DNA of 12,210 bases from Rodentolepis nana (GCA_900617975.1 UZAE01001639.1:1-12210), one strand, 5' to 3'. Counted from the stretch's first letter, positions 1 through 8,329 are shown. Notes: a model not told the origin generated them from the letters alone. Numbers and translations are program-made.

Positions 1-76
1 TCAAAGATTCTATCAACATATATTGCCTTGTAGCGAATTGCTACCTTATTAAAGCCTGACTGACTCAGAAATCTCT

Positions 77-220
77 ATGGCAGATGCTCTACATCTAGCT
101 AGACTCCCAGAACCAGCTAAACCATGGCCCAGCTATAAAGGAAACAGACGTGTAGCACGGGGCTCGCTTATTCAAGACGTATATCGCGGATCAAGTGTAC
201 ACGCATGGAGCTACCCATGA
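77..220 (+). CDS. possible small protein, 47 residues, unrecognised
   Basis: An ATG at 77 opens a 47-codon frame ending in TGA at 218-220. The frame is already open from 53, just after an in-frame TAA at 50-52, so it could also be a terminal exon entered at an AG such as that of ctgactcag (ending at 68). The product has an acidic start (MADALHLARLPEPAKP), then basic and aromatic residues (YKGNRRVARG) and ends HAWSYP. There is no signal peptide, membrane segment or known motif. Local GC is higher than in the surrounding spacer, which mildly favours coding. Its length is within what chance gives, no poly(A) signal was seen just downstream, and I cannot name it. Confidence 0.25.
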   Translation: MADALHLARLPEPAKPWPSYKGNRRVARGSLIQDVYRGSSVHAWSYP

Positions 221-565
221 TCAGGATGGGGGATTAGGTTAAACAGAGGTTGACGATTGGTCACTTTCGTACGGTCGCTGCACACAGAGTTGTGTGGCCG
301 CACCTCCCAATCCTGGCGAGCAGACATGCAGGCATACGATGACGCACAACGCGATAACGTGTCCCACAAGTTCAATTCAGATTAGTTTTTAACGCTCGTT
401 AAAAGTGGGTTAACTTGTTAAATACTCTGATCTTGCGTTAAGAGATGTGTTTAATTTAGTAGGTTTTAAGGAAGACCTAATCGCAAATCATTCATCACTT
501 AAGCTAAATTCATATATAAATTCTCTTAACACTGCTGTCATATCGAGTTTTGGGAGTAATCGATA
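221..565. other. spacer upstream of the RING gene
   Basis: This is the putative 5' flank or 5' UTR of the RING-finger gene. I see no convincing coding frame or RNA gene. A run of short TTAA-containing words (taacgctcgttaa, gtgggttaacttgttaa) occupies 389-422. An in-frame TAA at 557-559 separates this stretch from the RING start codon. Confidence 0.5.
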
Positions 566-760
566 ATGGAGGCGAATACGTGTTGCATCTGCCAAGAGGA
601 TTTGAAACAGCCAATAGCGAAACCCGACTGTTGTACGCACGTATTTTGCAGTGAATGTCTGCATCTGTGGCTCTCTCGACAAAATACGTGCCCGCTCGAC
701 CGATATGTGGTGAATAGGATTCACATAATGAACAATCTCGACGGTCCAGTTGTTGAAACG
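566..760 (+). CDS. exon 1: RING finger (C3HC4, last ligand Asp)
   Basis: Zinc ligands are C6, C9, C23, H25, C28, C31, C42 and D45, in the order C-x2-C-x13-C-x-H-x2-C-x2-C-x10-C-x2-D. W35 sits at the position of the E2-contacting aromatic residue. The final ligand is aspartate (CPLDR), as in the PHRF1 and SCAF11 RINGs, and the following stretch (VNRIHIMNNLDGPVVETV) also resembles theirs. The exon ends ACG|gtaaaataag. Without splicing, the frame runs only two codons further to TAA at 767-769, so a single-exon 67-residue RING protein is the alternative reading. Confidence 0.82.
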
Positions 761-2502
761 GTAAAATAAGTACAAATTGTAATTACTTTCGAAGACGCCT
801 CACCTTTATATGCTAGAACCAAGGATTATGCAATAATCCTTAGTTTTACTATACATTCGTATAGGTAGCGTGCTACGCGGAGAAGTGTGTGCAGGTCCTT
901 CTTTAAGTTGGTGGATAGAATAGGCAGATTCGATGAAAATGGTTCTCACTTCAGCTACATATTCTAGCCTAGCGCTGTTGATTCATGACGTTGTCGAGAA
1001 GTTCGTAAATTGTCAACCTAAAATATGCTTTCACTCAAAACTAGAGCTTGGTGTTTTGTATAATGTCACCATCGTAGACTGTTTCACTCAAGCCATCCAC
1101 GAATTGTACGCCTGAAATAGTCATCTATCATAATTACTGTTACAACGATGTCTTCGATTAGTCGAAATTGTCGATCTACTGCCTCCGAGTATTTGCGTTG
1201 AAGTAAGGACTTTATACTCGCTTCGAATCATAATGTGTAATTTGCACAAGCGTGAAGGAAATTTTGAAATCCGGAGTTGAAAATATTGGCTGCAATAGAG
1301 GATTTGCTTGAAATCCGAACTGAATCAACTTGACCATGACCTTGAGTTTGCAACCTTGTTGGTTGGTTGGTCGGTGAAAAAAGTGCAAATTAGAAGTAGC
1401 TTTAAAGGTTCTTCAATGGCCTACTTCCTGAGGCTTGACCCTACGCCTTGTGATGCTCACGACTATATATGCGCCAAGCCATTTGCTCGACTTCTTAATT
1501 TCAGTAAATGCGCCACTACGCCTGTTGAAACAACTTGCTAGATATTGGCACCTTCCAACCAAATCACTTTCACTTAGCTCATCTGATTTCCCCCTACATT
1601 TTTCATGTATTTTAAGGTTCCCATCTCAAATCCCATCAGCACTCTTGAAGAATCGCACTTCGTGGACTTTTGGATGTCACAATTTGGATACACTTTACTC
1701 CCTACAGAGCCTAATACTTGGATACTAAAATTGGCCGAGGTGGAAGAGGAGTTACACAATACGCTTCGACATCTGCTGAATATTGACGAAGATCTACTAT
1801 CCTATATTGATGAACATGTGAATATTTACCAGAATCTAAATTGGAATGAAGAATCGCTCTTTCACCTTCACTTCTATATCAATGAAGTGGGTTATCGGTA
1901 GATTTTAATTAACTCCATTTGAGATGCTGGTTTATTATGAGTTGCTGAATAGTCTTCGTTATTGATATTTGAGCATTTTTTTTGAAATAATTTCTCTTAC
2001 TTTGATAGCTTTCTGAACCACAATTTTACGAGCGTTTAAGCTCTGAAAACAGGAGAACTTTTCAACGATTGCTCATCAACTTTGGTCCTCGCGTACTGCG
2101 ATTTTTCATAGAATGTTCCAGAAAGGTTTGTATAGAACCAAGGGGCATTCTTCTCACTTCTTATTTAGAAATCTGCCAATCCATCGCTTTGTTATGCTTG
2201 TATTGGCAATACATTCGCGCACACACACATATCTGAATACCTGTTTTGTTAAATTCATTTAATTTTAGTTCGGCTTTGTATTACCCTACCCTGACGATAT
2301 CGACTTAATAGTCTACGGATCAATGTCAGAAGTAGTTGAAACAACAAATGCCTGTCTCAGAAAATTCATCTCAATTATTGATACGGTAAATATTGGACTT
2401 ACATCAATCCACGTACCGCGAGAAGTGCTGGAGCTATCATGTTAATCCATCAAATTTTAGATGTTGATATTAGACCCGATTATTCCCGGTGATGTTGAAT
2501 GA
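566..2502 (+). CDS. RING-finger E3 ligase with TOPORS-like domain, five exons
   Basis: The proposed join is 566-760, 1617-1886, 2009-2125, 2269-2385 and 2461-2502, giving 246 residues. Every junction is phase 0 with GT donor and AG acceptor (gtaaaa/tttaag, gtgggt/gatag, gtttgt/tttag, gtaaat/tttag). Residues 6-45 are a C3HC4-type RING. The later exons contain a helical region whose spacing and pattern (a WILK..EEEL helix; FQRLLINFGPRVLRFFIE followed by a D-rich turn) resemble the conserved domain after the RING in TOPORS, a ubiquitin and SUMO ligase of the nucleus. That likeness was judged by eye. The long Arg/Ser-rich tail of animal TOPORS is absent. The start is fixed by an in-frame stop at 557. 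The RING exon could instead belong to a separate 67-residue ORF ending at 769, and a further exon in intron 1 (761-1616) cannot be excluded. Confidence 0.55.
761..1616 (+). other. intron 1 of the RING gene
   Basis: The donor is gtaaaataag at 761. The acceptor at 1615-1616 has a good pyrimidine tract (cccctacatttttcatgtattttaag). Open stretches at 933-1115 and 1299-1541 lie inside, but neither can be entered and left in phase 0 with convincing splice sites. A perfect 9-bp inverted repeat with a 3-nt loop lies at 821-841. Confidence 0.45.
1617..1886 (+). CDS. exon 2: first part of TOPORS-like region
   Basis: This exon encodes 90 residues: an acidic helical stretch (LAEVEEELHNTLRHLLNIDE), then DLLSYIDEHV and a hydrophobic FHLHFYINE end. 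The TOPORS conserved domain likewise has a WL..EL helix, then a short-chain VNIVQHII-like helix. The frame stays open to 1898, but only the donor at 1887 (GAA|gtgggt) keeps the next exon open. The donor at 1898 (gtagat) would put the following exon out of frame within a dozen codons. Confidence 0.6.
2009..2385 (+). CDS. exons 3 and 4 of the RING/TOPORS-like gene
   Basis: Exon 3 is 2009-2125 and exon 4 is 2269-2385. Both are 117 bp (39 codons) and are separated by a 143-bp intron. Exon 3 contains FQRLLINFGPRVLRFFIECS; exon 4 starts FGFVLPYPDDIDLIVYGS. Together they resemble the C-terminal end of the TOPORS domain, where an FL..T.HFIHEF-type helix is followed by FARSPF and then an aspartate-containing turn. 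The exact exon lengths and clean splice sites (gatag|CTT, AAG|gtttgt, tttag|TTC, ACG|gtaaat) support real exons. Confidence 0.6.
2461..2502 (+). CDS. last exon of the RING/TOPORS-like gene
   Basis: After the acceptor caaattttag the frame gives 13 codons (MLILDPIIPGDVE) and stops at TGA 2500-2502. A variant poly(A) signal, ATTAAA, lies 183 bp downstream at 2685-2690. Confidence 0.5.
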   Translation: MLILDPIIPGDVE

Positions 2503-2684
2503 AATTATGATAGCCAAGTTGGAATTGCACCAAGCGTCATCTTTATTTCCGCCGCAAGTTAGCACACTTTGAGCAGCGAGTACTTTTTTGCTCAGTTTTT
2601 TTCTGGAATTGTCAAGTTACGCTATAGTTACTATTGCATTTTTATCGTATCATAACATGCTTGGCTCTACATGCGCAATTTCAC

Positions 2685-2690
2685 ATTAAA
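2685..2690 (+). terminator. possible ATTAAA poly(A) signal
   Basis: This is the nearest poly(A)-signal-like hexamer I saw after the stop codon of the RING gene. It is a common variant of AATAAA. In DNA this AT-rich such hexamers also occur by chance. Confidence 0.25.
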
Positions 2691-2805
2691 ATTAACCCTG
2701 AACTGATGAGCGTGTTATAAAGGTAGAATACCCACTGCTTTGGCAACAACATTCAAAGCTTGAGAAAATAGGATTTAGTGGAGTGCATCTAGTGGAGGGA
2801 AGTCT

Positions 2806-3330
2806 TTAATGAGGAGTTTCAGATGGATCGTAGTTGGCGGCTGGTGGATTAGATAGAAGGCAGGAGTCGAAGAGAAAGGATTCGTGAATCGAAATACATC
2901 GGAGATTGGGAAAGGCACTTATAATGAAATACACATTCGACGGACAATTGCCACTTTTTAAAGCCTCATTGTGGATTCTGCGTGTTTGGGGAAAATTAGA
3001 ATGAGGAGTAAAATGGGGTTGAGGGAACCAGCAACTAAGCAACAAGAGGTTGCGTATTAAAATTGCAAACATGCAGTTGTCAACTGTCATTAAATGCCGT
3101 GAACTTTGCGGTAGGTGGAGTAAAATTTGCACCCTTCTTCGTTCACTGCTTGATCCGTAGCACATCCACACTTTTATAACCATTCTAGCGTTCAAAAGGA
3201 TTGTTTTGGTCAGTCTTGGAGGAATTTTACATTCTACAAATTTCTGATCTTCTAAAATTAAGATTAAGGGTTCAAATTGTAACAATAGGATCATTAACAT
3301 CCCTCTATTGAATATGGTTGCCATTTTCAT
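2806..3330 (-). CDS. hypothetical ORF, 174 residues, probably not coding
   Basis: This is the longest uninterrupted ATG-started frame in the window. It begins with ATG at 3330 and runs on the minus strand to 2806. The N-terminus is hydrophobic (MLMILLLQFEPLILIL), followed by a basic stretch (SSSERRRV). The rest is rich in Cys, His, Phe and Trp without a pattern I recognise, and no domain or repeat is visible. A run of this length is improbable by chance in AT-rich DNA. The composition looks unlike a real protein and I see no flanking splice sites or family resemblance. It might be a degraded gene, an exon, or a chance frame. Confidence 0.2.
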   Translation of the reverse strand: MKMATIFNRGMLMILLLQFEPLILILEDQKFVECKIPPRLTKTILLNARMVIKVWMCYGSSSERRRVQILLHLPQSSRHLMTVDNCMFAILIRNLLLLSCWFPQPHFTPHSNFPQTRRIHNEALKSGNCPSNVYFIISAFPNLRCISIHESFLFDSCLLSNPPAANYDPSETPH

Positions 3331-3724
3331 AAAAGAGAATTTTTATTTTAAAAAAATTCATTGTTTAAATCAAGGGCACTTAAAATGGCGATTAATTTAA
3401 ACAGAATTCAATTTGAAATATTCCGAATGAGTAGTATTTAAAACTACTTAGAAATTAATATTCTTAATTAATTTTATAAAAAAATATTTAATTAAGCATC
3501 AGAAATTGAATAACACAATAAATGTTCTCCATTCTTTTTTCTGATATTGCTAGGGTGTTATTTTAACCCAGTGCTTGTTTCAATTAAACTCCACTCTATA
3601 TTAAACTGATATTAAAAGTGGATTTGCCTTAAAATGTCCTTTTTCAGTAAATATAATTTTAATTAAGCCGATTTCTTTGTTTTAATTTTCTTGACATTTT
3701 CCTATTTAGTGTCCAAACTATCTT
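3331..3724. other. AT-rich spacer
   Basis: This is very AT-rich DNA dominated by TTAATT and AAATT words. I see no coding frame, RNA gene or clear repeat unit. Confidence 0.5.
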
Positions 3725-3907
3725 TCGCGGATGATGAAGTAGATGGTAAAGAGATTTCTATGCAAAAGATGAGTACTGTGGAAGTAGTCGAATATGACAT
3801 ACAGTAGGGGTGATGGTTGTTTGAAGTGAAAAGTCAACTACCGATTAATAGACTTTTTTGCCGTATGAGTAGACGATGCCCAAGGTGCTCCACGTGGAGG
3901 TAAGTCT
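3725..3907 (-). mobile_element. inverted, decayed copy of the dispersed retroposon
   Basis: Read on the minus strand, this stretch follows the order of the intact copies. It has agacttacctccacg, a diverged head (ggagcaccttgggcatcg), gtctactcatacggc, aaaaaagtctatta, gttgacttttcacttcaaac, the catattcgactacttccac module, cagtactcatctttt and then tctctttaccatct. It lacks the start (ggtgcgat) and everything after the last module. No flanking duplication could be found. It is older and more diverged than copies 1 and 2 and lies in the opposite orientation. The end near 3725 is approximate. Confidence 0.75.
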
Positions 3908-4870
3908 AAGTCTTTTAATTTTACCGATTTAAAAATGAAGATCCCCCCCCCCCACTGCCTTCTATTTCACACTGCTTTATGACTAATATCAATTTCGCTT
4001 GAAGCAATAACAAGTGTTGCATAAATAGATACCACAAGTCAATTGGATAATGCCAATAAAATTTGAGTTCAAATAAAGGCCTCCATCCCTAATCAATTAA
4101 ACTTTGAAAGATTACTTTAAGGCTAAATTCGAGAGGAGTTGTGTAAGGAAAACTGGCATTATTAAAATCCAAACTAGAAGGAGGATCTTTTTCCTGGAAA
4201 AGGTCACGCCAGAGGCACTTTGTAAGCACCAAATTAAAATTTTTCTTCCATATTTGTATGGTTTTATGTTACTATCATTTGACAAATGAATAGAGGCAAT
4301 GTAATTCTGTCTGATAGAGTTGTCTATCATTTGCCAGACCTTAAAATTTCAATAATTACTTTAAGGTCTTATTAAGTGTTTGTAAGTGTGAAGATACAAT
4401 CTCATAGCCGGACTTAACAGCTAAAAGACCACCGTAATTTAATAGTACTTAATTACAAATATTATATTAAATTAAAATTCAATGCCTTTTGAATGCACTA
4501 TTTCATCACTCTAATAAGTGGTCATTGCTTGACCAACAAAAATCAATGGTTTAAGACATTTGAAGTTAGCATTGCTTCTTGTTACAAGTAAACTTAAATT
4601 ATTGAGAAATTTACTACTCAGGTGTGTGCAGCCCGCAAAAGTGGTCGTATGACGGGCCTGATACCACCTTCGGCCAACCTGGACGAGTGTAAAGGAGCAA
4701 AGCGATTTGATCGTATTGTCACGTCATGCGTGCATTGAAAATGACAAACAGTTGAGTGTCGATAAGTTGACAAAAGTTAACAACACTTGACATGAAATTG
4801 GGCTTTCTTTTACCTCCAGAGCCCATGCTCCCGTAAAAATCTTAATGACACTGTGCATCAGGAGAAAATC

Positions 4871-4888
4871 ATTATTATTATTATTATT
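4871..4888. repeat. (ATT)6 microsatellite
   Basis: Six perfect ATT units occur in a row in the gene-poor region. Confidence 0.9.
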
Positions 4889-5089
4889 CTAGCCTATGAC
4901 GCAAGAACAGAGACTTGCAAGGATATTCTTTCACACCCCCCCTCCCCGAGCTCGACTCTTTTTCAAAAAAAAGATATTCACTTTTCATATTTTCTACTAT
5001 CAATCAAACCTTATTATTAAAAAGATTAATTATTTATTTGTTGCTAATGATAATAATCATAAAACTATTATTGTTTTCCGTGGCAAGAT

Positions 5090-5099
5090 GGGGGGGGGG
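5090..5099. repeat. G10 homopolymer
   Basis: Ten consecutive G on the + strand are followed by atggtgaggtgggg. The long C or G runs of this window (here, 3943-3953, and inside the retroposon copies) are striking in such AT-rich DNA. Confidence 0.9.
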
Positions 5100-5696
5100 A
5101 TGGTGAGGTGGGGATTTACATGACTGGCGTCTGAATGAAGGTAATGCAAAAATTGTCTTAAAGGATATAAAAGAGTGGCCTTCGAGGTGAAATAGATTGC
5201 GAGTCCCAGATTAAATTCATTTTTCTTCTCTCTAGCTAATGTGTTTGTTGTGGAAAAATGCACCCAATCGAACTTGCGCGTGTCTCACAGCAGACTAATG
5301 TCAACGTAACGAGTTTTGGTGGCGAAGGCTAGAGACATTTTGAACATGTTTCAAATGCCAATAGCACCTTCTGTTACGAGTCTTGGAGAGCGTTAAAGGA
5401 TTAAACATTTGGTTTCCTGGATAGGGTTATTTAACATTACACTCAGACTTTATTACCTAGTCTTAACAGTTGGATAAAATTGTAGGCCTACAAACTGACA
5501 ATGCAAATACATTTTTCGAGCAGAGATAATCCAAACGCGGAAGACTATTTTCCGATTAGGGCTGAATGAATGTGTTAAAATTGGAAAAAAATAGAGTCAT
5601 AACATTAAAATAATCCTAATCTTTCTGTATTGCTCGTGTAATGTATATAGCTCAATTTACTACAACCAATCGAATACTTTTAGTACCTTTCGCTGC

Positions 5697-5726
5697 AATG
5701 ATTGGCTAAGTAAGTAGCCAATCGTT
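5697..5726. repeat. 12-bp inverted repeat around a CCAAT motif
   Basis: The left arm 5697-5708 (aatgattggcta) and right arm 5715-5726 (tagccaatcgtt) pair over 12 positions with one G-T wobble and a 6-nt loop. Each arm contains CCAAT in one orientation, and another ccaatcg lies about 50 bp upstream at 5667. It could be a hairpin or a paired NF-Y-type site; no gene start is visible nearby. Confidence 0.6.
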
Positions 5727-6165
5727 TATTAAAAAAAGACAACTTCTTCATGATAAAACCTATTTTGTTCTTTAGGGTAGTTTTACAAATGGCAATTAAG
5801 CAGTTATAGAACACTATGTTCAAACTGAATTCATGAATCTTTCCCATGGTATTGCGTGCATATTAACCAGTTGGGTGAATTTATTTCGCCCCTAATAGTG
5901 GTCAAAGTTGATCGATTGATACTAACTGTGATTATCGTAAATAAAAAATCGAGTAATTCTGATATTTGTTTACCCACATTCCCGAAAAACAAAAGGATAT
6001 AATTCCACCAGAAGAAGTATTTTAGTTAAAACTTCTTCACTTGCAACACAGTAGAGCTCGAATAAGCCTCTAGCAAACATGAAAAGTAATAGAGATTTAG
6101 CAGAGTATGGATTTAAACATCCAACCAATTGGGATTAAGAAGGCTTACCCTCGGTTATTCATCCA

Positions 6166-6538
6166 TTAGGATGATTTCGGATTGTAAACATATAGTGGAG
6201 GTAATTCATAAGTTTTGGGAGCCCTCAATATTGGAACAGATACGCTTTTCTTGCCCAAAGGAATCTCGATCCCATTGTAATACACTGGAGGACGTCGGGA
6301 ATTTTCAGTGCATTGGACATAAAATGGGACAGCTCGATTCGGAGAAGGGATTGTAGTTGGATAGCTGCATTTGCGAACATCCGGGAGAGATAGCGATCGT
6401 ACTCGACTGCCTGCATATTCATTGCCAATATGAGTGGTAAAAGTAGTAGTTCGATCGATTAAAATAGGAAATAATTAGTGCATTATTCTAAATTAAAACT
6501 TACAAAGTTGATTATGAGTGCTCTCGAAGGCCATGTAC
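6166..6538 (-). CDS. two-exon gene, about 91 residues, unrecognised
   Basis: The proposed CDS joins 6534-6504 (ATG, 10 codons plus one base) to 6410-6166 (ending TAA), giving 91 residues. A strong acceptor (long T/C run ending cacctaag) lies just before the 35-bp first exon. The donor is a perfect gtaagt, the 93-bp intron ends atgcag, and the phase-1 junction restores exactly the frame that is open in exon 2. The protein is rich in proline, tyrosine and arginine (IPSPNRAVPFYVQC, RRPPVYYNG, YELPPLYVYNP), soluble, with no signal peptide or membrane segment. No family is recognised. The acceptor directly upstream of the ATG means there is a further 5' exon or a trans-spliced leader site. If coding continues upstream, the frame would read xxG-Tyr-Met. 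It lies downstream of LIG4 on the same strand. Confidence 0.5.
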
Positions 6539-6539
6539 C

Positions 6540-7572
6540 TTAGGTGAATAAAAAGAAAAAAAGTTAATTCGTAAAAAAATGATTCTGAGACTGTATCGGT
6601 GACGATCACTCAACCACCAAGGTGAACATAGTTTAAAACCATTTTCAACTAGAATTCTATAGTATTTTGGGCAAAATTTTAGCAGATATCCTATTAATAA
6701 TTTCAAATGTATTCAATAACTTGTTATTTATTTAACAGTCATCATTTAAGAAAGTAGCGAGATGTCAACAGTACGCATTGGGTAAATCTTTTTTAATTCC
6801 TGTTTGACTATTCATTATTTATATATCGACTTAATATTTAGCACTCTCGCATCAAGAAATAATTTCACATTGCAAAATACACATTTTAGCATTCTTTTTT
6901 AATGATACAGTTTGCAAAGTGGTCATTTTGAATGGAATAAGCAAATAGATGCTCAGTTTTATTTTGATAAAAAATGTGGCTAATGAATTAGCAGTGTAAT
7001 TTTCTTCTCATTAATGAAAACAATCGCTAACCCAACGCAACCTAAATAATTTTTCTCTATCCAATACAATTTCATTTTTTAACTATTCGTATTTTAATAA
7101 ATTTACTAAAAAAAAATATTCCGTAGCATAGTGCCACAATTTTAAGCGATATATTGATTTTACTCAGGCAAAAAATTACCAACGTTTGTTTAATATGCAT
7201 TAATTTAATTTTGTGAATCAAGATTAAAGCAGGTAATAAATTTGTTGAAACGTCTAAATGAGACATGATTGGTAACGTTTTGTTTATGCTTGCAAAAAAA
7301 AGGAAAATTAATTTCAACCACAGGCTTCTATTTTCAAAGATATTTGAACAGTAAGGATTGGATCTGAGTTCCATAATTATTAGAGCAATTGGTTTTCAAT
7401 TTAATGTTAAATTAGACCTGTGATTTTTTCCATCATCTTGCTCTTCTCAAGGACAAAAACTGCATGAAAAGCTCTAATTCTAGGGTTTTAACAATTGACA
7501 GATTATCTTCTGATTACTCCTTCCAAATACTCATAAAAGGAAAAGCCTGCCCTTTCACTCCAATCTAATTTA
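6540..7572. other. AT-rich spacer without a gene
   Basis: Minus-strand frames at 6512-6706 and 7072-7374 are low-complexity, Ile/Leu/Phe/Lys-rich translations of AT-rich DNA without domain likeness. I see no RNA gene or repeat copy. Confidence 0.5.
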
Positions 7573-7898
7573 ATTTCACACGGATGTGCGATAGACTTAC
7601 CTCCACGCGGTGCACCCTGGGCAACGTATACTCGTACGGCAAAAAAGTCTATTACCTGGCAGTTGACTTCTCACTTCAAACTATCATCACCCCACTGTAT
7701 GCCATATTCGACTATTTCCACAGTACTCACCTCACCTTTTTTCTACCTTCGTCTTTGAAGCACTCTTCTGTCCCCCCCCCTCTCGATTTTTTCCCACTTT
7801 GATGTTTATTCCCCTCTGTGAAGCCTGATGTCAACAAAAGAACTAATGAAAACTATCAAAACGCCTGTCATTTGATATAAATAAATATCATTTCACAC
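7573..7898 (+). mobile_element. retroposon copy 1 with 9-bp target duplications
   Basis: The element spans 7582-7889 (308 bp) and is flanked by identical 9-bp repeats atttcacac at 7573-7581 and 7890-7898. Its order of modules is a head (tgcgatagacttacctccac, then ggtgcaccctgggcaacgta at 7609-7628), aaaaaagtctatta, the gttgacttctcacttcaaac module, the catattcgac module, cagtactcacctcacc, a pyrimidine-rich stretch with C9 and ctctcg, and an end ataaataaatatc. There are no terminal inverted or direct long repeats. Target duplications with an A-rich, TAAA-type tail are what target-primed retroposition leaves, so a SINE-like or other short non-autonomous retroposon is the best reading. No pol III A or B box was recognised. 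It lies just downstream of the LIG4 poly(A) signal. Confidence 0.88.
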
Positions 7899-8028
7899 AG
7901 CACTCTATTTTAGGAGGCTACATTACACTAACGCGCAACCAAATGTCATCGGAGCAGTGGGAATTCCTTTTCTTCTTATTCAACTGAAAATAAATCAATC
8001 TAGAAATCAGGCCATATTACAATAAATG

Positions 8029-8034
8029 TTTATT
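8029..8034 (-). terminator. AATAAA poly(A) signal of LIG4
   Basis: On the minus strand AATAAA runs from 8034 to 8029, about 120 bp past the LIG4 stop codon. The position suits the end of that transcript and argues against further coding exons. Confidence 0.55.
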
Positions 8035-8155
8035 TAATAAGTTATGACACGAGGTTTTAGTAGGTCAAGTTAGAAAAAAAGCAAAAAAATACGTGAATGA
8101 TAAAGTGAAATAATATATATCACAGTATGCTCTCGGCCTTCTGCTGTAAGGCAAA

Positions 8156-8329
8156 TCATTCCACATCGCATTGCGTTGACGGTCGAGTGGCAAATACCTC
8201 GGGTTCCTTCGGTAAAAGCAACCTCTTCTCAAGAATACATCGAATAAGCCAATCCGTGGACAAAATATCATATCCACCTTCCCTCCCTCGAGCTGTGTGC
8301 TTCTGGGTTGCTTCAACCAAGTTCGAAAC
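8156..8329 (-). CDS. LIG4: LIG4 last exon: BRCT1, second half, and stop
   Basis: The exon has 57 codons and TGA at 8158-8156, after acceptor cctcttag. ILSTDWLIRCILEKR carries the conserved BRCT tryptophan. LPKEPEVFATRPST aligns with the VPWQPRFMIHMCPST that follows BRCT1 in human LIG4, so the frame is right up to the end. It then stops after QCDVE. An alternative donor GAG|gtattt inside the exon would remove the conserved PST, and no downstream BRCT-like exon was found. Confidence 0.88.
   Translation of the reverse strand, partial: VSNLVEATQKHTARGREGGYDILSTDWLIRCILEKRLLLPKEPEVFATRPSTQCDVE

Larger units (their letters stand above)
3908..6165. other. gene-poor AT-rich region
   Basis: No supportable gene is seen here. 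Contents are a C11 run at 3943-3953, opposed short ORFs at 4104-4330 that look like chance frames, a GC-richer patch at about 4620-4740, an (ATT)6 tract, a C7 run at 4936-4942 followed by tccccgagctcgactc, a G10 run at 5090-5099 and an inverted repeat at 5697-5726. The C run at 4936 and its downstream ctcgac word faintly recall the 3' module of the retroposon, but too little is shared to call a copy. Confidence 0.45.

Noticed and set aside
230..375. Minus-strand frame without ATG whose translation begins with a hydrophobic, signal-like stretch (VIALCVIVCLHVC)
   Set aside because: No start codon or convincing acceptor, and only about 45 codons. Not supportable as a gene.
933..1115. 60-residue + strand ORF inside intron 1 of the RING gene
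   Set aside because: No splice sites let it join the phase-0 exons, and the product shows no domain. Treated as a chance frame.
1299..1541. 81-codon + strand open stretch without ATG at its start
   Set aside because: The only good donor inside (gtaaat at 1504) leaves phase 1, which does not fit exon 2. No likeness to the RING-TOPORS linker.
4104..4330. Opposed ORFs on both strands (61 and 72 residues)
   Set aside because: Short, overlapping, Lys/Ile/Phe-rich translations of AT-rich DNA without domains.
4927..4966. C7 run with ctcgactctttttc resembling the 3' module of the retroposon
   Set aside because: Similarity is limited to a homopolymer and one short word; the flanks share nothing with the element.
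7584..7802. 72-residue + strand ORF
   Set aside because: Translation of retroposon copy 1; the frame is broken in copies 2 and 3.
7582..7889. Possibility that the repeat is a MITE or an LTR-derived TRIM
   Set aside because: Start (ggatgtgcgatag) and end (ataaataaatatc) are not inverted or direct repeats of each other, and the 3' end is TAAA-rich.
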